The notes beneath the pieces were generated by a model that was given only the letters and a program-made list of their open reading frames with translations, ran no database searches and was not told the DNA's origin. Shown piece by piece: positions 23,301 through 32,062 of a DNA stretch of 64,000 bases; positions within the stretch are counted from its first letter, which is position 1, and every line of letters begins with the position of its first letter. This stretch comes from Bacteriovoracaceae bacterium (GTDB lineage Bacteria; Bdellovibrionota; Bacteriovoracia; Bacteriovoracales; Bacteriovoracaceae), in contig CANFVK010000006.1 of NCBI GenBank assembly GCA_947450475.1, positions 116,238 through 180,237 of the forward strand, read 5' to 3'. Position numbers and translations under genes: made by a program.

Positions 23301-23851
23301 TGACCTTTTTGAATAAATGTACCCGGCTCCTCGACTGAGGTTACAGATGAATAACCTAGAGAAACTAGTTTTTTTGCTAAATCAATTGGAGCGATAATAT
23401 CTTCTACGTTAACTTCAAAACTAAATTGGTCGAAAAAATCTGGAGGTGGCGTTTTAAGAGAAAGTGCTTCAAAGGAAGTAATGATGATATTTTTACGCTT
23501 AGAGTTGTCTTTGATTTTATTTAACCGACTTAAAACATCGAAGCGATCATAGAAATTTTTTTCTGATGAAATCACTCCACTATAGGGTGAGGCTTCGAGG
23601 CCAGGCAAAAGCATTAAATAATTCTTATTATCTTCAAAAACCTCTAACGCTTGAAATAAATCTTCAGCTTCATCGGCCGAAGCAGTAATAATTAAATGAG
23701 ATTTCTTGAAAAAGGTCTCTTTGTGGTCTTTGAGAAACGCGTTGAGGATGTACGCCCATTGCTCTTGAGTAGTACCATATACGTGCAATTGGGATGCGCG
23801 ATGCTCATCCCAGTCGATTATTTTTTGAAGCAGTGAATTGAAATGACCCAT
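20339..23851 (-). CDS. mfd: Transcription-repair coupling factor Mfd
   Basis: Dislodges RNA polymerase stalled at lesions and recruits UvrA. Start ATG 23851 (MGHFNSLLQK, 1170 aa) is preferred to an in-frame TTG 12 codons upstream. Domain order is as expected: UvrB-like N-terminal modules, RNA-polymerase-interacting domain with SGDFVIHNEYGVGQYLG (about 500-560), RecG-like translocase with GDVGFGKTEVAMRAA (about 653) and VDEEQRFGVGHKEKLK (about 752), TATPIPRTLQMAFLG, and RGRIGRSDKKAYAYF, then the TRCF C-terminal domain. It is divergent from nuoA with a 100-bp gap and heads the leftward repair/folding cluster. Confidence 0.97.
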   Translation of the reverse strand: MGHFNSLLQKIIDWDEHRASQLHVYGTTQEQWAYILNAFLKDHKETFFKKSHLIITASADEAEDLFQALEVFEDNKNYLMLLPGLEASPYSGVISSEKNFYDRFDVLSRLNKIKDNSKRKNIIITSFEALSLKTPPPDFFDQFSFEVNVEDIIAPIDLAKKLVSLGYSSVTSVEEPGTFIQKGQIFDLYPVGSTPVRLSYFDDLIESIHSFDLDTQKTIKDQSLLSVSIAPAAGIFTTSEFAVTLREKIPQFGPQFKNKFEYRKSLFSRLADGQLFENYPAYIPLFFKKAGNFFDYISPDQFIISVLSSDEAQRSSFELMESLREDFENEEKSEKGENILPHFSELYDFSFFEKIKDQKILLIDQINLNMNHDEIIDSIDLSLVKTKTFLNQSINPTLAKPEYIKQALLFLRKQFQFRGEVYFSSYSETSRAEIQHLIDLQDYPIDLRSRIHFLPYKMSEGFFYESQNFIIITDGDLFAAKKTKVQKSSKVDLDLFAEQLATLKSGDFVIHNEYGVGQYLGLEALNIGGDKTDFLVLKYAENDKVYVPVYKLNQIQKHADSETGLKTDSLRTNKFQLLKARARTSAKTLAFDLLKLQAERQSSSAFAFSAPDHLYREFELAFPFEETPDQARAIEEVLACMQKPVPMDFLVCGDVGFGKTEVAMRAAFKAVEDKKQVAVLVPTTILALQHYNSFTKRFKDFPIRIEFISRFKSPKESKDILARVEKGDVDILIGTHKLLSDKLKFLDLGLVIVDEEQRFGVGHKEKLKLLKASVDFLTLTATPIPRTLQMAFLGLRDLSLIKTAPPRRQSIKTYVIKEDEHTIQAAILKEIHRGGQVFIVHNKVHDIEEYAAGIRELVPEAKITFAHGQMTEKDLEDKINAFYNGTYQVLIATTIIESGIDIPNANTMIIDRADTFGLAQLHQLRGRIGRSDKKAYAYFVIPRMREISTIAQKRLHALQTYADMGAGFNIASVDLEIRGAGDILGASQSGHIEAVGLELYMELLRDAINEIRGERKILKKDIEILTPFPAFIPNHYISDPSERLKQYKRLSNCENLVVLENIREEFQDVYGLFSDELTNLFVVLETRIYLQTLGLKSVSIGGSSITLKFDRQFLESNPELRDRVVGFFISRPKIYQFTPDYRVIYTHKTSVSQSDLLRFSQEISQQIIPS

Positions 23852-23951
23852 ATGACATTCATTTTGAACGAAACAAAATATTTCCAAGATATTATATTTT
23901 CGTGTAATCTAAGAAAACTAAAAAATTGGATTTTTTATCTCGGAGATCAAG

Positions 23952-24380
23952 ATGTCGACTTTAAATCTAGACGTCTACATGCCCGTCGTAATTTTAATTG
24001 TGTTAGCGACGCTTGTGGCCGGTGGATCATTACTAGTAGGTGGACTTATTCGTCCTCACAATCCCACCAAACTTAAGGAAACTGCATATGAGTGCGGTGA
24101 AGAGCCTATTGGTACGGCTTGGGCAAACTTTAATGTTCGCTTTTATGTTATCGCCTTAATTTTTATAATATTTGACGTAGAAAGTTCACTCATGTTTCCA
24201 GTGGCAGCTGTTTTTAAAAGATTTAACGAAATTGGCTTGGGCGGAACCCTACTGATGTCGGTTTTAACATTTGTCTTGGTTTTAGTTGCAGGTTTAGTTT
24301 ATTGCTGGAAGAAAGGTGATCTTGATTGGGTTAAAAGTTTTCACGCTACTAAAGTAAATATTGCGGCAAAGGAAAAGTAA
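23952..24380 (+). CDS. nuoA: NADH-quinone oxidoreductase subunit A, first set
   Basis: Three-helix membrane subunit (ND3 type) beside the quinone site of complex I. The 142-residue protein carries the cytoplasmic loop motif KETAYECGEEPIG, with the ND3-type cysteine, and the second-helix signature FYVIALIFIIFDVESSLMFP. CGGAG precedes ATG 23952 by 7 nt. It opens the first of two tandem membrane-arm gene sets, and its stop overlaps the nuoH start by 1 nt. The second-set NuoA has Ser in place of this Cys. Confidence 0.95.
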   Translation: MSTLNLDVYMPVVILIVLATLVAGGSLLVGGLIRPHNPTKLKETAYECGEEPIGTAWANFNVRFYVIALIFIIFDVESSLMFPVAAVFKRFNEIGLGGTLLMSVLTFVLVLVAGLVYCWKKGDLDWVKSFHATKVNIAAKEK

Positions 24381-25576
24381 TGAACTCAACAATATTTTCA
24401 TATTTCTCACAATCAAAAGAATTATCTACAATTATAAGCGGTCTTAGTAAATCGCTTGGATTTGATGCAACTTCATTAGTTGCTTTTATTGTTTTTGCTA
24501 TCGCTTGTCTGGTGGTTGTTGGCGCTTTGGCAACAATTGGTGGATTGGGCACATATGCTGAAAGAAAAATTTCAGCTGATTTACAAGCTAGACAGGGGCC
24601 TAACCGTGTTGGCCCGTACGGAATTTTGCAATTTTTAGCAGATGGCGTGAAGATGATTTTAAAAGAAGATATCATTCCGGCCAATGCTGATCGATTCACC
24701 TTTATCCTTGCCCCTTTCCTATGTATGATCGGTGTTTTTGCGACATTAGCAGTTGTGCCTTTTTCTAGCGGCTTTACACTAACTGATCTCAATGTCGGAA
24801 TTTTCTATTTAGTGGGAATGGCATCTTTGGTAGGGGTTGGGGTTTTCCTTGGTGGTTACTCTTCAAACTCAAAGTGGTCTATGTTGGGTGGAATGAGAGG
24901 AGCATCTCAAATTATTTCTTATGAAATCCCAGCTACCATCACAATTATATCAATTGTTCTTTTAGCTGGCGGCTTATCAATGGGAACACTCATTGGCGGT
25001 CAGGGGGGAATGCCTCAAGAATGGTATATGTTCCACAATCCCTTTGCCTTCATTGGTTTTTTCGTCTACTTCATATCGGCCCTAGCTGAAACCAATCGAG
25101 CACCATTTGATCTTCCTGAAGCGGAGTCAGAGTTGGTGTCGGGCTACCATACAGAGTATTCGGGTATGCGCTTTGGTCTATTTGCCCTAGCTGAATACAT
25201 TGAAGTTTTTGTTGTTTGTGGAGTTGCAACGGCACTTTTTTTAGGTGGATATAAAGTCCCATTTGAACTTGGAACTGGGGCCATATTAGTTGAAAAGCTT
25301 GGACTTGATATCATGCTGGCAAAAAATATTGGTCAGGTGCTAGAGCTTGGTTCTTTTTTTACAAAAACGTTTGCACTTTATTATGTAGTCATCTGGGTTC
25401 GATGGACTCTTCCAAGACTAAGAGTCGATCAACTCATGACACTTTGTTGGAAATACTTAACTCCTATTGCGATCTTTAATTTACTTGGATGTGCAGTTTG
25501 GATGTATGCATTTAACGGAAAATCAATTTATTCACTTATTTTTGAAACTGCATCAACAGTTGCTGGTCATCATTAA
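24380..25576 (+). CDS. nuoH: NADH-quinone oxidoreductase subunit H, first set
   Basis: ND1-type subunit forming the quinone chamber and linking peripheral and membrane arms. Motifs are AERKISADLQARQGPNRVGP, ILQFLADGVKMILKED and the acidic quinone-channel loop AETNRAPFDLPEAESELV followed by SGYHTEYSGMRFGLF. The protein is 398 aa, about 50 longer than the second-set copy; the extra length is an N-terminal extension and loops before the last helices. No key residue appears lost. Starts at ATG 24380 overlapping nuoA. Confidence 0.96.
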   Translation: MNSTIFSYFSQSKELSTIISGLSKSLGFDATSLVAFIVFAIACLVVVGALATIGGLGTYAERKISADLQARQGPNRVGPYGILQFLADGVKMILKEDIIPANADRFTFILAPFLCMIGVFATLAVVPFSSGFTLTDLNVGIFYLVGMASLVGVGVFLGGYSSNSKWSMLGGMRGASQIISYEIPATITIISIVLLAGGLSMGTLIGGQGGMPQEWYMFHNPFAFIGFFVYFISALAETNRAPFDLPEAESELVSGYHTEYSGMRFGLFALAEYIEVFVVCGVATALFLGGYKVPFELGTGAILVEKLGLDIMLAKNIGQVLELGSFFTKTFALYYVVIWVRWTLPRLRVDQLMTLCWKYLTPIAIFNLLGCAVWMYAFNGKSIYSLIFETASTVAGHH

Positions 25577-25603
25577 TAAGGAAATGAGATAAGGGGAAGT
25601 AAC

Positions 25604-26140
25604 GTGTTTAGCAATACACTTTTTATGCTGTCTGCGGCGCTCACTTTGGGTGGAGCTTTTGCCGTAGTCTACAGCCAAAACTTAATGCACGCATGTATCT
25701 ACTTACTTGCTTCACTTTTTGGTGTTGCTGGTTTGTATGCTTGTATTGGTGCAGATTTTTTAGCGGCAACTCAGTTAGTAGTTTACGCTGGCGGAGTTGT
25801 TATTCTTATGTTGTTTGCCATCATGCTTACCGGCGGAACGGGCAACAAAATTAATCGCTATGGTTTGGAAAAAGTTGCGGCGATGGGCAATAAAAAGACC
25901 TATTTTACAGCTGGATTTGCAGCCGTTGTGACCTCACTTATTATATTAAAAATTATTGCCAGTGTTTTAAGGGCGCAACCGTCAAAAGAACTGGCCGCAA
26001 ACCAAGTAACCGTAGAAAAGCTGGGTACTCTTTTGGCAACTGATCATATTCTTGCTTTTGAAATTTCTTCGGTAATGCTTTTGGGGGCACTTGTTGGTGC
26101 AGCTATCATCTCAAGACCAAGGAAAGAAAAACATGATTAA
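25604..26140 (+). CDS. nuoJ: NADH-quinone oxidoreductase subunit J, first set
   Basis: ND6-type membrane subunit, 178 aa, five helices. The family core is GVAGLYACIGADFLAATQ and LVVYAGGVVILMLFAIMLTG, which includes the pi-bulge helix region. It uses GTG at 25604, preceded by AAGGGGA about 7 nt upstream. The C-terminus ends in a short basic tail (SRPRKEKHD), and its last 8 nt overlap nuoK. Confidence 0.94.
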   Translation: MFSNTLFMLSAALTLGGAFAVVYSQNLMHACIYLLASLFGVAGLYACIGADFLAATQLVVYAGGVVILMLFAIMLTGGTGNKINRYGLEKVAAMGNKKTYFTAGFAAVVTSLIILKIIASVLRAQPSKELAANQVTVEKLGTLLATDHILAFEISSVMLLGALVGAAIISRPRKEKHD

Positions 26141-26438
26141 TCTTGGATCGTATTTAATTATTTCTTTTGCGCTTTTTATTTGCGGAATTTTGGTGATGGT
26201 AGCTAGAAAAAATATCATTGCGATCTTGCTGGGAATAGAATTAATTCTCAACGCTTCTGCATTAAACTTTGTCGCCTATACAAAATTTATGAACAACAAT
26301 CTAGATGGTCACATCATGAGCTTGTTTATTATCGTCACAGCAGCCGCTGAAGCTGCAGTTGGACTCGGTATCGTAATTCGCTTTTTCCAGTTGAGAGAAA
26401 GTATTCATATCGATGATGCAGCAACGTTACAAAACTAA
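26133..26438 (+). CDS. nuoK: NADH-quinone oxidoreductase subunit K, first set
   Basis: ND4L-type subunit with three helices. Starting at ATG 26133 (MINLGSYLIIS) gives 101 aa, the standard length, with AAGGAAAG just upstream; the open frame extends to 26091 but that would lie inside nuoJ. The conserved glutamates of the proton path are in LLGIELILNASALNFVAY and ITVAAAEAAVGLGIVI (the latter reads VTAAAEAAVGL). Overlaps nuoJ by 8 nt. Confidence 0.94.
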   Translation: MINLGSYLIISFALFICGILVMVARKNIIAILLGIELILNASALNFVAYTKFMNNNLDGHIMSLFIIVTAAAEAAVGLGIVIRFFQLRESIHIDDAATLQN

Positions 26439-26470
26439 GGATTTGATAAAGTTATAAGGATATAGAGACT

Positions 26471-28627
26471 ATGGATTACACACTCTCAACCGTCGCCCCC
26501 GTTGTCCTTCTACCATTTTTTGCATTTGTTATTAATGCATTTATTGTTAAGAAGTTTACAAAATTAGCTGTTGCAGTCAGCACTGGAGCTATTTTTGTAT
26601 CGTTTTTATATGCACTAAGAATTTTTTTAGATTTCCTAAATGTTTATTCTGTTGGCTACAATATTCACAAAACATTTACCTGGTTTGATCTAAGCACCGG
26701 CTCTTCGATTTTTAAAGTCAATATGGGGATCTATATAGACAACATGACTTCCGTTATGCTTTTAATGGTAACTGGAGCCGCTACTATAATTCATATTTTT
26801 TCTACCTGGTACATGCACGATGATCCTCGCTTTGGACGATTTTTTGTCTACCTATCGCTTTTTACTTCGGCCATGCTCGGATTAGTACTTTCAGATAACT
26901 TGTTATCAGTATTTATTTTCTGGGAGTTGATGGGCTTTTGCTCATACTCTTTAATTGGCTTTTATTACGAAAAAGAGGGGGCCGGAAATGCCTCATTGAA
27001 AGCCTTCATGACGACAAGAGTGGGAGACGTTTTTTTCCTTTTAGGAATTCTGGCCCTTTGGTCAGTGGTGGGAAATGTGTCTTTTGTGGATATCTACAAT
27101 GCAATTGGTGCAGGTAAGTTCAACAATCTTTATGCCCTAGGAATTCCTCTTGCAACATTTGCCGGGTTTTCAATTTTTATGGGAACGATGGGGAAATCGG
27201 CACAGGTTCCGCTGCAGGTATGGCTTCCAGACGCGATGTGGGGACCTACTCCGTGTTCTGCCTTAATTCATGCTGCCACAATGGTTGCCGCCGGTGTTTA
27301 TCTTTCACTTAGAATGTATCCCTTAATGGAGCTGGGTCACCTGTTGCCATTTATCGCCATAATTGGTGCCATCACTGCTTTTGGTGCGGCCACTATCGCT
27401 TTAGTTCAGACTGATATAAAAGCTGTTCTTGCATACTCCACCATTTCTCAACTGGGTTATATGGTTATTGGAATTGGAGTGGGCTCTTACAACGCTTCTT
27501 TTATGCACTTAATTACACATGCCGTATTTAAGGCGTGCTTATTTTTGTCGGCAGGATCTGTTATACACTCAATCCATTGCCAGGAAATGCCACAAATGGG
27601 AGGACTTCGAAAGAAGCTTCCTTATACCTTCTTTGCGATGCTTCTGTGTTGCTTTGCGATTGCTGGTGTTCCGTTTTTTTCAGGTTTTGTTTCTAAAGAT
27701 AGAATTTTAGGAGATGCCCTGGTTATGGCGCTGGCGCATCCAGTATACATACCAGTGGCTCTTTTGGGTTTTGCCGGCGCATTCTTAACAGCTTTTTATA
27801 TGTTTAGAATGCTGTTTTTGACTTTCTTTGGTGAGCCCCGCGATCATCATATTTATGAACATGCTCACCACGAACACTTAGGTTGGAATTCGAACATTCC
27901 ACTTCTCATTCTTTCGGTATTTACGCTTGGGTTATTTTACTCTGGTTCATTCACTGGCCAGGGGGAAGTTAATCTCTTTGGTACAAAAAATGAGTGGTTT
28001 TCAACCCTCATTCATCGACCGGACTCCAACAGCCTTCATCATTTTGCTGAATACAAATCTGAAGAATTTGGATTGGTTGACACTCGAGATAAAGTTGAAT
28101 TGCCAAGGGCCCATTTCGATGAAAGTCATGGCATGAGTGAAAAAGAAGCTCACCATGTGCATCAGATTCACAAAGCAGGTGCTCTTGCTTCAATTTTTAT
28201 AGCCTTTATGGGAATTTTCTTAGCTTATTCAATGTACGTTAAGCGATCAATATATCCAGGGTGGTGGACAAGCACTTTTTCAGGATGGACTCGTGCTCTT
28301 AAAAATAAATATTATTTTGATGATCTCTACGTCAAAAAAATCATACAAGGATTATTGTTGCCCTTCAATAATTTGCTGGCATGGTTTGACATGGGCATTT
28401 ATGACAAATATGCCGTTGATGGATGGGAAGCGGTAAACCGTTTTGCCTTTAATGTTTCTCGTTGGTTTGACAACAATATTATAGATAGCGGGATGGTTGA
28501 TGGTACTGGAGCGAGTGTTAATTTAATGAACGCTATTTTGCGCTGGATACAATCGGGAAAAATCCAATTGTACTTTGTGGTCTTGATAGTTGTACTTGCA
28601 AGCTATATTTGGACAATACATATTTAA
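26471..28627 (+). CDS. nuoL: NADH-quinone oxidoreductase subunit L, first set
   Basis: Distal antiporter-like (ND5) proton-pumping subunit, 718 aa. The conserved proton-path glutamate is in FWELMGFCSYSLIGF (about residue 151), and the lysine in GKSAQVPLQVWLPDAM (about 240) is followed by GPTPCSALIHAATMVAAG. The C-terminal lateral-helix region is present. Compared with the second-set copy it is 75 residues longer, with a His-rich stretch (HHIYEHAHHEH) and a loop around residues 515-565 (EAHHVHQIH). All expected charged residues are visible. Confidence 0.96.
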   Translation: MDYTLSTVAPVVLLPFFAFVINAFIVKKFTKLAVAVSTGAIFVSFLYALRIFLDFLNVYSVGYNIHKTFTWFDLSTGSSIFKVNMGIYIDNMTSVMLLMVTGAATIIHIFSTWYMHDDPRFGRFFVYLSLFTSAMLGLVLSDNLLSVFIFWELMGFCSYSLIGFYYEKEGAGNASLKAFMTTRVGDVFFLLGILALWSVVGNVSFVDIYNAIGAGKFNNLYALGIPLATFAGFSIFMGTMGKSAQVPLQVWLPDAMWGPTPCSALIHAATMVAAGVYLSLRMYPLMELGHLLPFIAIIGAITAFGAATIALVQTDIKAVLAYSTISQLGYMVIGIGVGSYNASFMHLITHAVFKACLFLSAGSVIHSIHCQEMPQMGGLRKKLPYTFFAMLLCCFAIAGVPFFSGFVSKDRILGDALVMALAHPVYIPVALLGFAGAFLTAFYMFRMLFLTFFGEPRDHHIYEHAHHEHLGWNSNIPLLILSVFTLGLFYSGSFTGQGEVNLFGTKNEWFSTLIHRPDSNSLHHFAEYKSEEFGLVDTRDKVELPRAHFDESHGMSEKEAHHVHQIHKAGALASIFIAFMGIFLAYSMYVKRSIYPGWWTSTFSGWTRALKNKYYFDDLYVKKIIQGLLLPFNNLLAWFDMGIYDKYAVDGWEAVNRFAFNVSRWFDNNIIDSGMVDGTGASVNLMNAILRWIQSGKIQLYFVVLIVVLASYIWTIHI

Positions 28628-28674
28628 AAAAACGTTTTTATAACTAAGAGTAACTTTTTAGAAGGAGTTAACCG

Positions 28675-30207
28675 GTGCACGGTTTAGATTTATTAAGCTG
28701 GATTTTGTGGATGCCTATTATTGGAGTGCTTGGTGTATTGTTTTTGCCAAAAGACAATGCCAAGGCAATTAAAACGTGGGCGCTCGTTAACACCATTATC
28801 ACGTTCGCACTTACGCTGGTCTTGTACAGCAAGTTCGATCCAACGGTATCTGGAATGCAACATGCATTTAACGTGAGGATTCCCTGGATTCCTCAGTTTC
28901 ACATCTACTACGCTCTGGGGGTTGACGGAATTTCATTACCGATGATCTTGTTGACGGGTTTGTTGTTCATGCTGTGTATTTTGAGCTCTTGGACTCAAAT
29001 AAAGAAATCACTTAAAGCCTACTTCGCTTTATTGCTTTTACTTGAAAGCACAGTCTTTGGCGTATTCATGTCTTTGGATTTTTTCCTTTTTTATGTTTAT
29101 TGGGAAGTTATGCTTCTTCCGATGTTTTTTCTTATTGGCGTATGGGGCGGTGAAAATCGTGAATATGCCGCAGTCAAATTCTTCCTATATACCTTTTTTG
29201 GATCTCTGTTAATGCTCGTTGGTATTGTTGCACTCTATTTTGCAACCAATCAATCGCCAGATTCATTTAACATACTCGCTCTACAGGGTGGAAAGTTCAC
29301 GACTCAAACATTGAGTCTATTTGGAACAACAGTTTCATTTAGTAAATTATTTTTTATTTTTATGTTTATTGGTTTTGCCATTAAGGTTCCGGTTTTTCCG
29401 TTTCACACCTGGTTGCCGCACGCACACGTTCAAGCACCAACGGCTATTTCAGTAATACTGGCGGGCGTTTTGTTGAAAATGGGTACTTACGGATTTTTAA
29501 GAATTGCATTTCCAATTTTTCCAGATTCAGCAAAATATTTTGCATCGGCAATCGCTTGGCTTGGATTAATAAATGTCATTTATGGTGCGTTGTGTGCCAT
29601 GGCCCAAACCGATGTTAAAAAACTCATTGCTTACTCATCAGTTTCGCATATGGGATTTGTTATGCTCGGACTATCGGCAATGACGATTCAAGGTGTGAAC
29701 GGTGCGGTACTTCAAATGTTCAACCACGGAACTTCTACCGCAATGATGTTCTTTTTGATCGGTATTATTTATGAACGATCACACCATCGATGGATCGTAA
29801 GACCAGATGGCTCAAAAGGTTTTGGTGGTCTTTATACTCAATTGCCCATTTACTCAATTGTATTCATCATAGGAATGTTTGCATCAATGGGATTGCCGGG
29901 TATGTCCGGATTTATTTCAGAAGCACTTATCTTCCTTGGGATGTATGAAAAATTTACGACAATAACTGTGCTTGCATTGTTTGGCTTGTTAATTGGTGCA
30001 GCTTACCTTTTATGGATGTTCAAGAGAATGTTCTTTGGAGAAGTAAATCCAGAAGTAAAGGAATACACAGATATGACTAAGCTAGAAATCACTTATATGA
30101 TTCCGCTTTGTGTAGCCGTCATAGTGTTTGGAATATACCCATCTCCAATTTTAAACATTATGAAAGCTTCTGTTGGACAACTGGTTTCACTACTGGCAAC
30201 TTTCTAG
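28675..30207 (+). CDS. nuoM: NADH-quinone oxidoreductase subunit M, first set
   Basis: Antiporter-like (ND4) subunit, 510 aa, starting at GTG 28675 with AAGGAG about 8 nt upstream. It has the glutamate in YWEVMLLPMFFLIGVWGG (about residue 142), the lysine in FAIKVPVFPFHTWLPHAHV (about 236) and QAPTAISVILAGVLLKMG. The substitution WLPHAH for the more usual WLPDAH is a small oddity; the second-set copy keeps Asp. Gap to nuoL is 47 nt, to nuoN 9 nt. Confidence 0.96.
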   Translation: MHGLDLLSWILWMPIIGVLGVLFLPKDNAKAIKTWALVNTIITFALTLVLYSKFDPTVSGMQHAFNVRIPWIPQFHIYYALGVDGISLPMILLTGLLFMLCILSSWTQIKKSLKAYFALLLLLESTVFGVFMSLDFFLFYVYWEVMLLPMFFLIGVWGGENREYAAVKFFLYTFFGSLLMLVGIVALYFATNQSPDSFNILALQGGKFTTQTLSLFGTTVSFSKLFFIFMFIGFAIKVPVFPFHTWLPHAHVQAPTAISVILAGVLLKMGTYGFLRIAFPIFPDSAKYFASAIAWLGLINVIYGALCAMAQTDVKKLIAYSSVSHMGFVMLGLSAMTIQGVNGAVLQMFNHGTSTAMMFFLIGIIYERSHHRWIVRPDGSKGFGGLYTQLPIYSIVFIIGMFASMGLPGMSGFISEALIFLGMYEKFTTITVLALFGLLIGAAYLLWMFKRMFFGEVNPEVKEYTDMTKLEITYMIPLCVAVIVFGIYPSPILNIMKASVGQLVSLLATF

Positions 30208-30216
30208 GAAATTGAA

Positions 30217-31683
30217 ATGTATTTAAATTATTTAGCAAACATCGCTCGCTACATTCCAGAACTCATACTCGTGGCACTAATGGCAGGGCTTCTCATCCTA
30301 GAGACAACTTACCGTGAAGATGAAAAAAATAAAAAATATATATTCATCGGTGGCTTAATTGGATTAGTGGTAGCGCTGGCTTCACTTGTTGCCAATTTTT
30401 CAGGAAAATCAGAAACAATTTTTAGCCAATCCATGATCATTGATCCTTTTAGCACTCTTATGAAAATCATTATGGTGCTAGGAACAATTGGAGTCTTTTA
30501 CCTAAGTAGAATTTCAAAAGATATCTACGAGTCATTGAAAACAGAATTCATTGTAATGGCAGTTGGAATACTAATTGGTGGAATGATTCTAGCGTCGGCC
30601 AATAACATGCTGATGATTTATATTGGCGTGGAAACGCTTTCAATACTTTCGTATGTTATGGCGTCATTTAAGAAAAATGATGAACGCTCATCTGAAGCCG
30701 GACTTAAATATGCTCTTTACGGAGGACTCTCTGCCGGGATTATGCTTTTTGGCATGAGCCATATTTTTGGAGTGCTTGGCACGATTCAATTTTCCGGTAT
30801 GGCCGTTAATCTCCTAAAACTAAATCAGGCTCAAATGCTAATTCTCATGCCTTCATTTATTTTATTTTTTGTCGGCATTGGATATAAAATTGCCGCAGTT
30901 CCCTTTCACATGTGGAGTCCGGATGTCTACGAGGGGTCACCGACACCTGTTACTGCGTTTTTTGCAATAGTACCGAAGATTGCAGGTATTTCGGCTTTAG
31001 CGAGAATTGGTTTCATCTTTTTTACGGCGGCAACTCCAATGAGAGCTTCTTGGATCCTACTGCTAATGGCCGTTGCCTCACTAACCATGACCGTTGGTAA
31101 CGTCACGGCAATTGGACAGAAATCAGTAAAAAGAATGCTGGCGTACTCTTCTATATCTCACGCCGGTATCATGCTTTGTGGCCTGGTAGTAATAAATGAT
31201 ATCGGTGTCCGCGCAATAACTTTCTATGGAATTACCTATTTATTTATGACCCTGGTTGCTTTTTATATTGTTAGCATCGTTCAAGATAAATACGGCAATG
31301 ATCATTTTGATCGCTTTACAGGACTTGCTTATCGGTACCCTTTCATGGCAGTTGTGATGACAATTGTAATGTTCTCATTAACCGGTCTTCCTCCATTGGC
31401 GGGATTTGTAGCAAAATTTAACATCATCAACGCGTTGTTAAACTCTCACTTTTATACTCTGGCAATCATACTTGCACTAAACTCTGTTGTATCAGCCTAT
31501 TACTATTTAAAAATTGTAAGATTAATGACTTTAAAGCAACAAGAGTCCAACGAAGTTATCGAGGGCTTTGGTTTTTTAAATCAATTCATTATCATTGTAA
31601 TGACTGCTCCTATTTTGGTTCTTGGTGTTTTTTGGGAAAACATTATGATGCTCGCTAACGGAGCCAAAATATTTTTCCAATAA
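30217..31683 (+). CDS. nuoN: NADH-quinone oxidoreductase subunit N, first set
   Basis: Antiporter-like (ND2) subunit, 488 aa. It has GVETLSILSYVMASF (Glu about residue 138), GYKIAAVPFHMWSPDVYEG (Lys about 223) and SPTPVTAFFAIVPKIAG, all canonical. It closes the first membrane-arm set; the next nuoA begins 18 nt later with its own ribosome site and no terminator or room for a promoter between them, so both sets are likely on one transcript. Confidence 0.96.
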   Translation: MYLNYLANIARYIPELILVALMAGLLILETTYREDEKNKKYIFIGGLIGLVVALASLVANFSGKSETIFSQSMIIDPFSTLMKIIMVLGTIGVFYLSRISKDIYESLKTEFIVMAVGILIGGMILASANNMLMIYIGVETLSILSYVMASFKKNDERSSEAGLKYALYGGLSAGIMLFGMSHIFGVLGTIQFSGMAVNLLKLNQAQMLILMPSFILFFVGIGYKIAAVPFHMWSPDVYEGSPTPVTAFFAIVPKIAGISALARIGFIFFTAATPMRASWILLLMAVASLTMTVGNVTAIGQKSVKRMLAYSSISHAGIMLCGLVVINDIGVRAITFYGITYLFMTLVAFYIVSIVQDKYGNDHFDRFTGLAYRYPFMAVVMTIVMFSLTGLPPLAGFVAKFNIINALLNSHFYTLAIILALNSVVSAYYYLKIVRLMTLKQQESNEVIEGFGFLNQFIIIVMTAPILVLGVFWENIMMLANGAKIFFQ

Positions 31684-31701
31684 AATCTGGAGATTAATGA
31701 A

Positions 31702-32061
31702 ATGGAATTTGCTTCTTTTATAGTTTTTTTTGTTATTGCTTGCACCTTAGGTGGAGTTCTTCTTGGAATTTCTTCATTGTTAGGTCAAAAAAGAAAAATT
31801 GTTAGAAAAAATGATGTCTATGAGTCTGGAGTAAACGCAGTTGGAAGTGCAACTCGCCAATACGATGTTAAATTTTACTTAACAGCAATTCTCTTTTTAT
31901 TGTTTGATGTTGAGATTGTATTTTTACTTCCATGGGCGATGACTTTTAATCAAGCTTCAAATCAGGCTTTTTTATTGAAGGGATTTATCTTCTTTATGGT
32001 CATTTTGTTAGTTGGCTATATTTTTGTCATCAATTCAAAAGCTTTAAAGTGGGACGAATAA
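31702..32061 (+). CDS. nuoA: NADH-quinone oxidoreductase subunit A, second set
   Basis: Second ND3-type subunit, 119 aa. Core motifs are KNDVYESGVNAVGSATRQYD and FYLTAILFLLFDVEIVFLLP. The loop has YESG, as in the E. coli protein, in contrast to YECG in the first copy, so the two are distinct paralogues and not a recent duplication. GGAG lies 11 nt before ATG 31702. Ends 1 nt before nuoH of the same set. Confidence 0.95.
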   Translation: MEFASFIVFFVIACTLGGVLLGISSLLGQKRKIVRKNDVYESGVNAVGSATRQYDVKFYLTAILFLLFDVEIVFLLPWAMTFNQASNQAFLLKGFIFFMVILLVGYIFVINSKALKWDE

Positions 32062-32062
32062 A

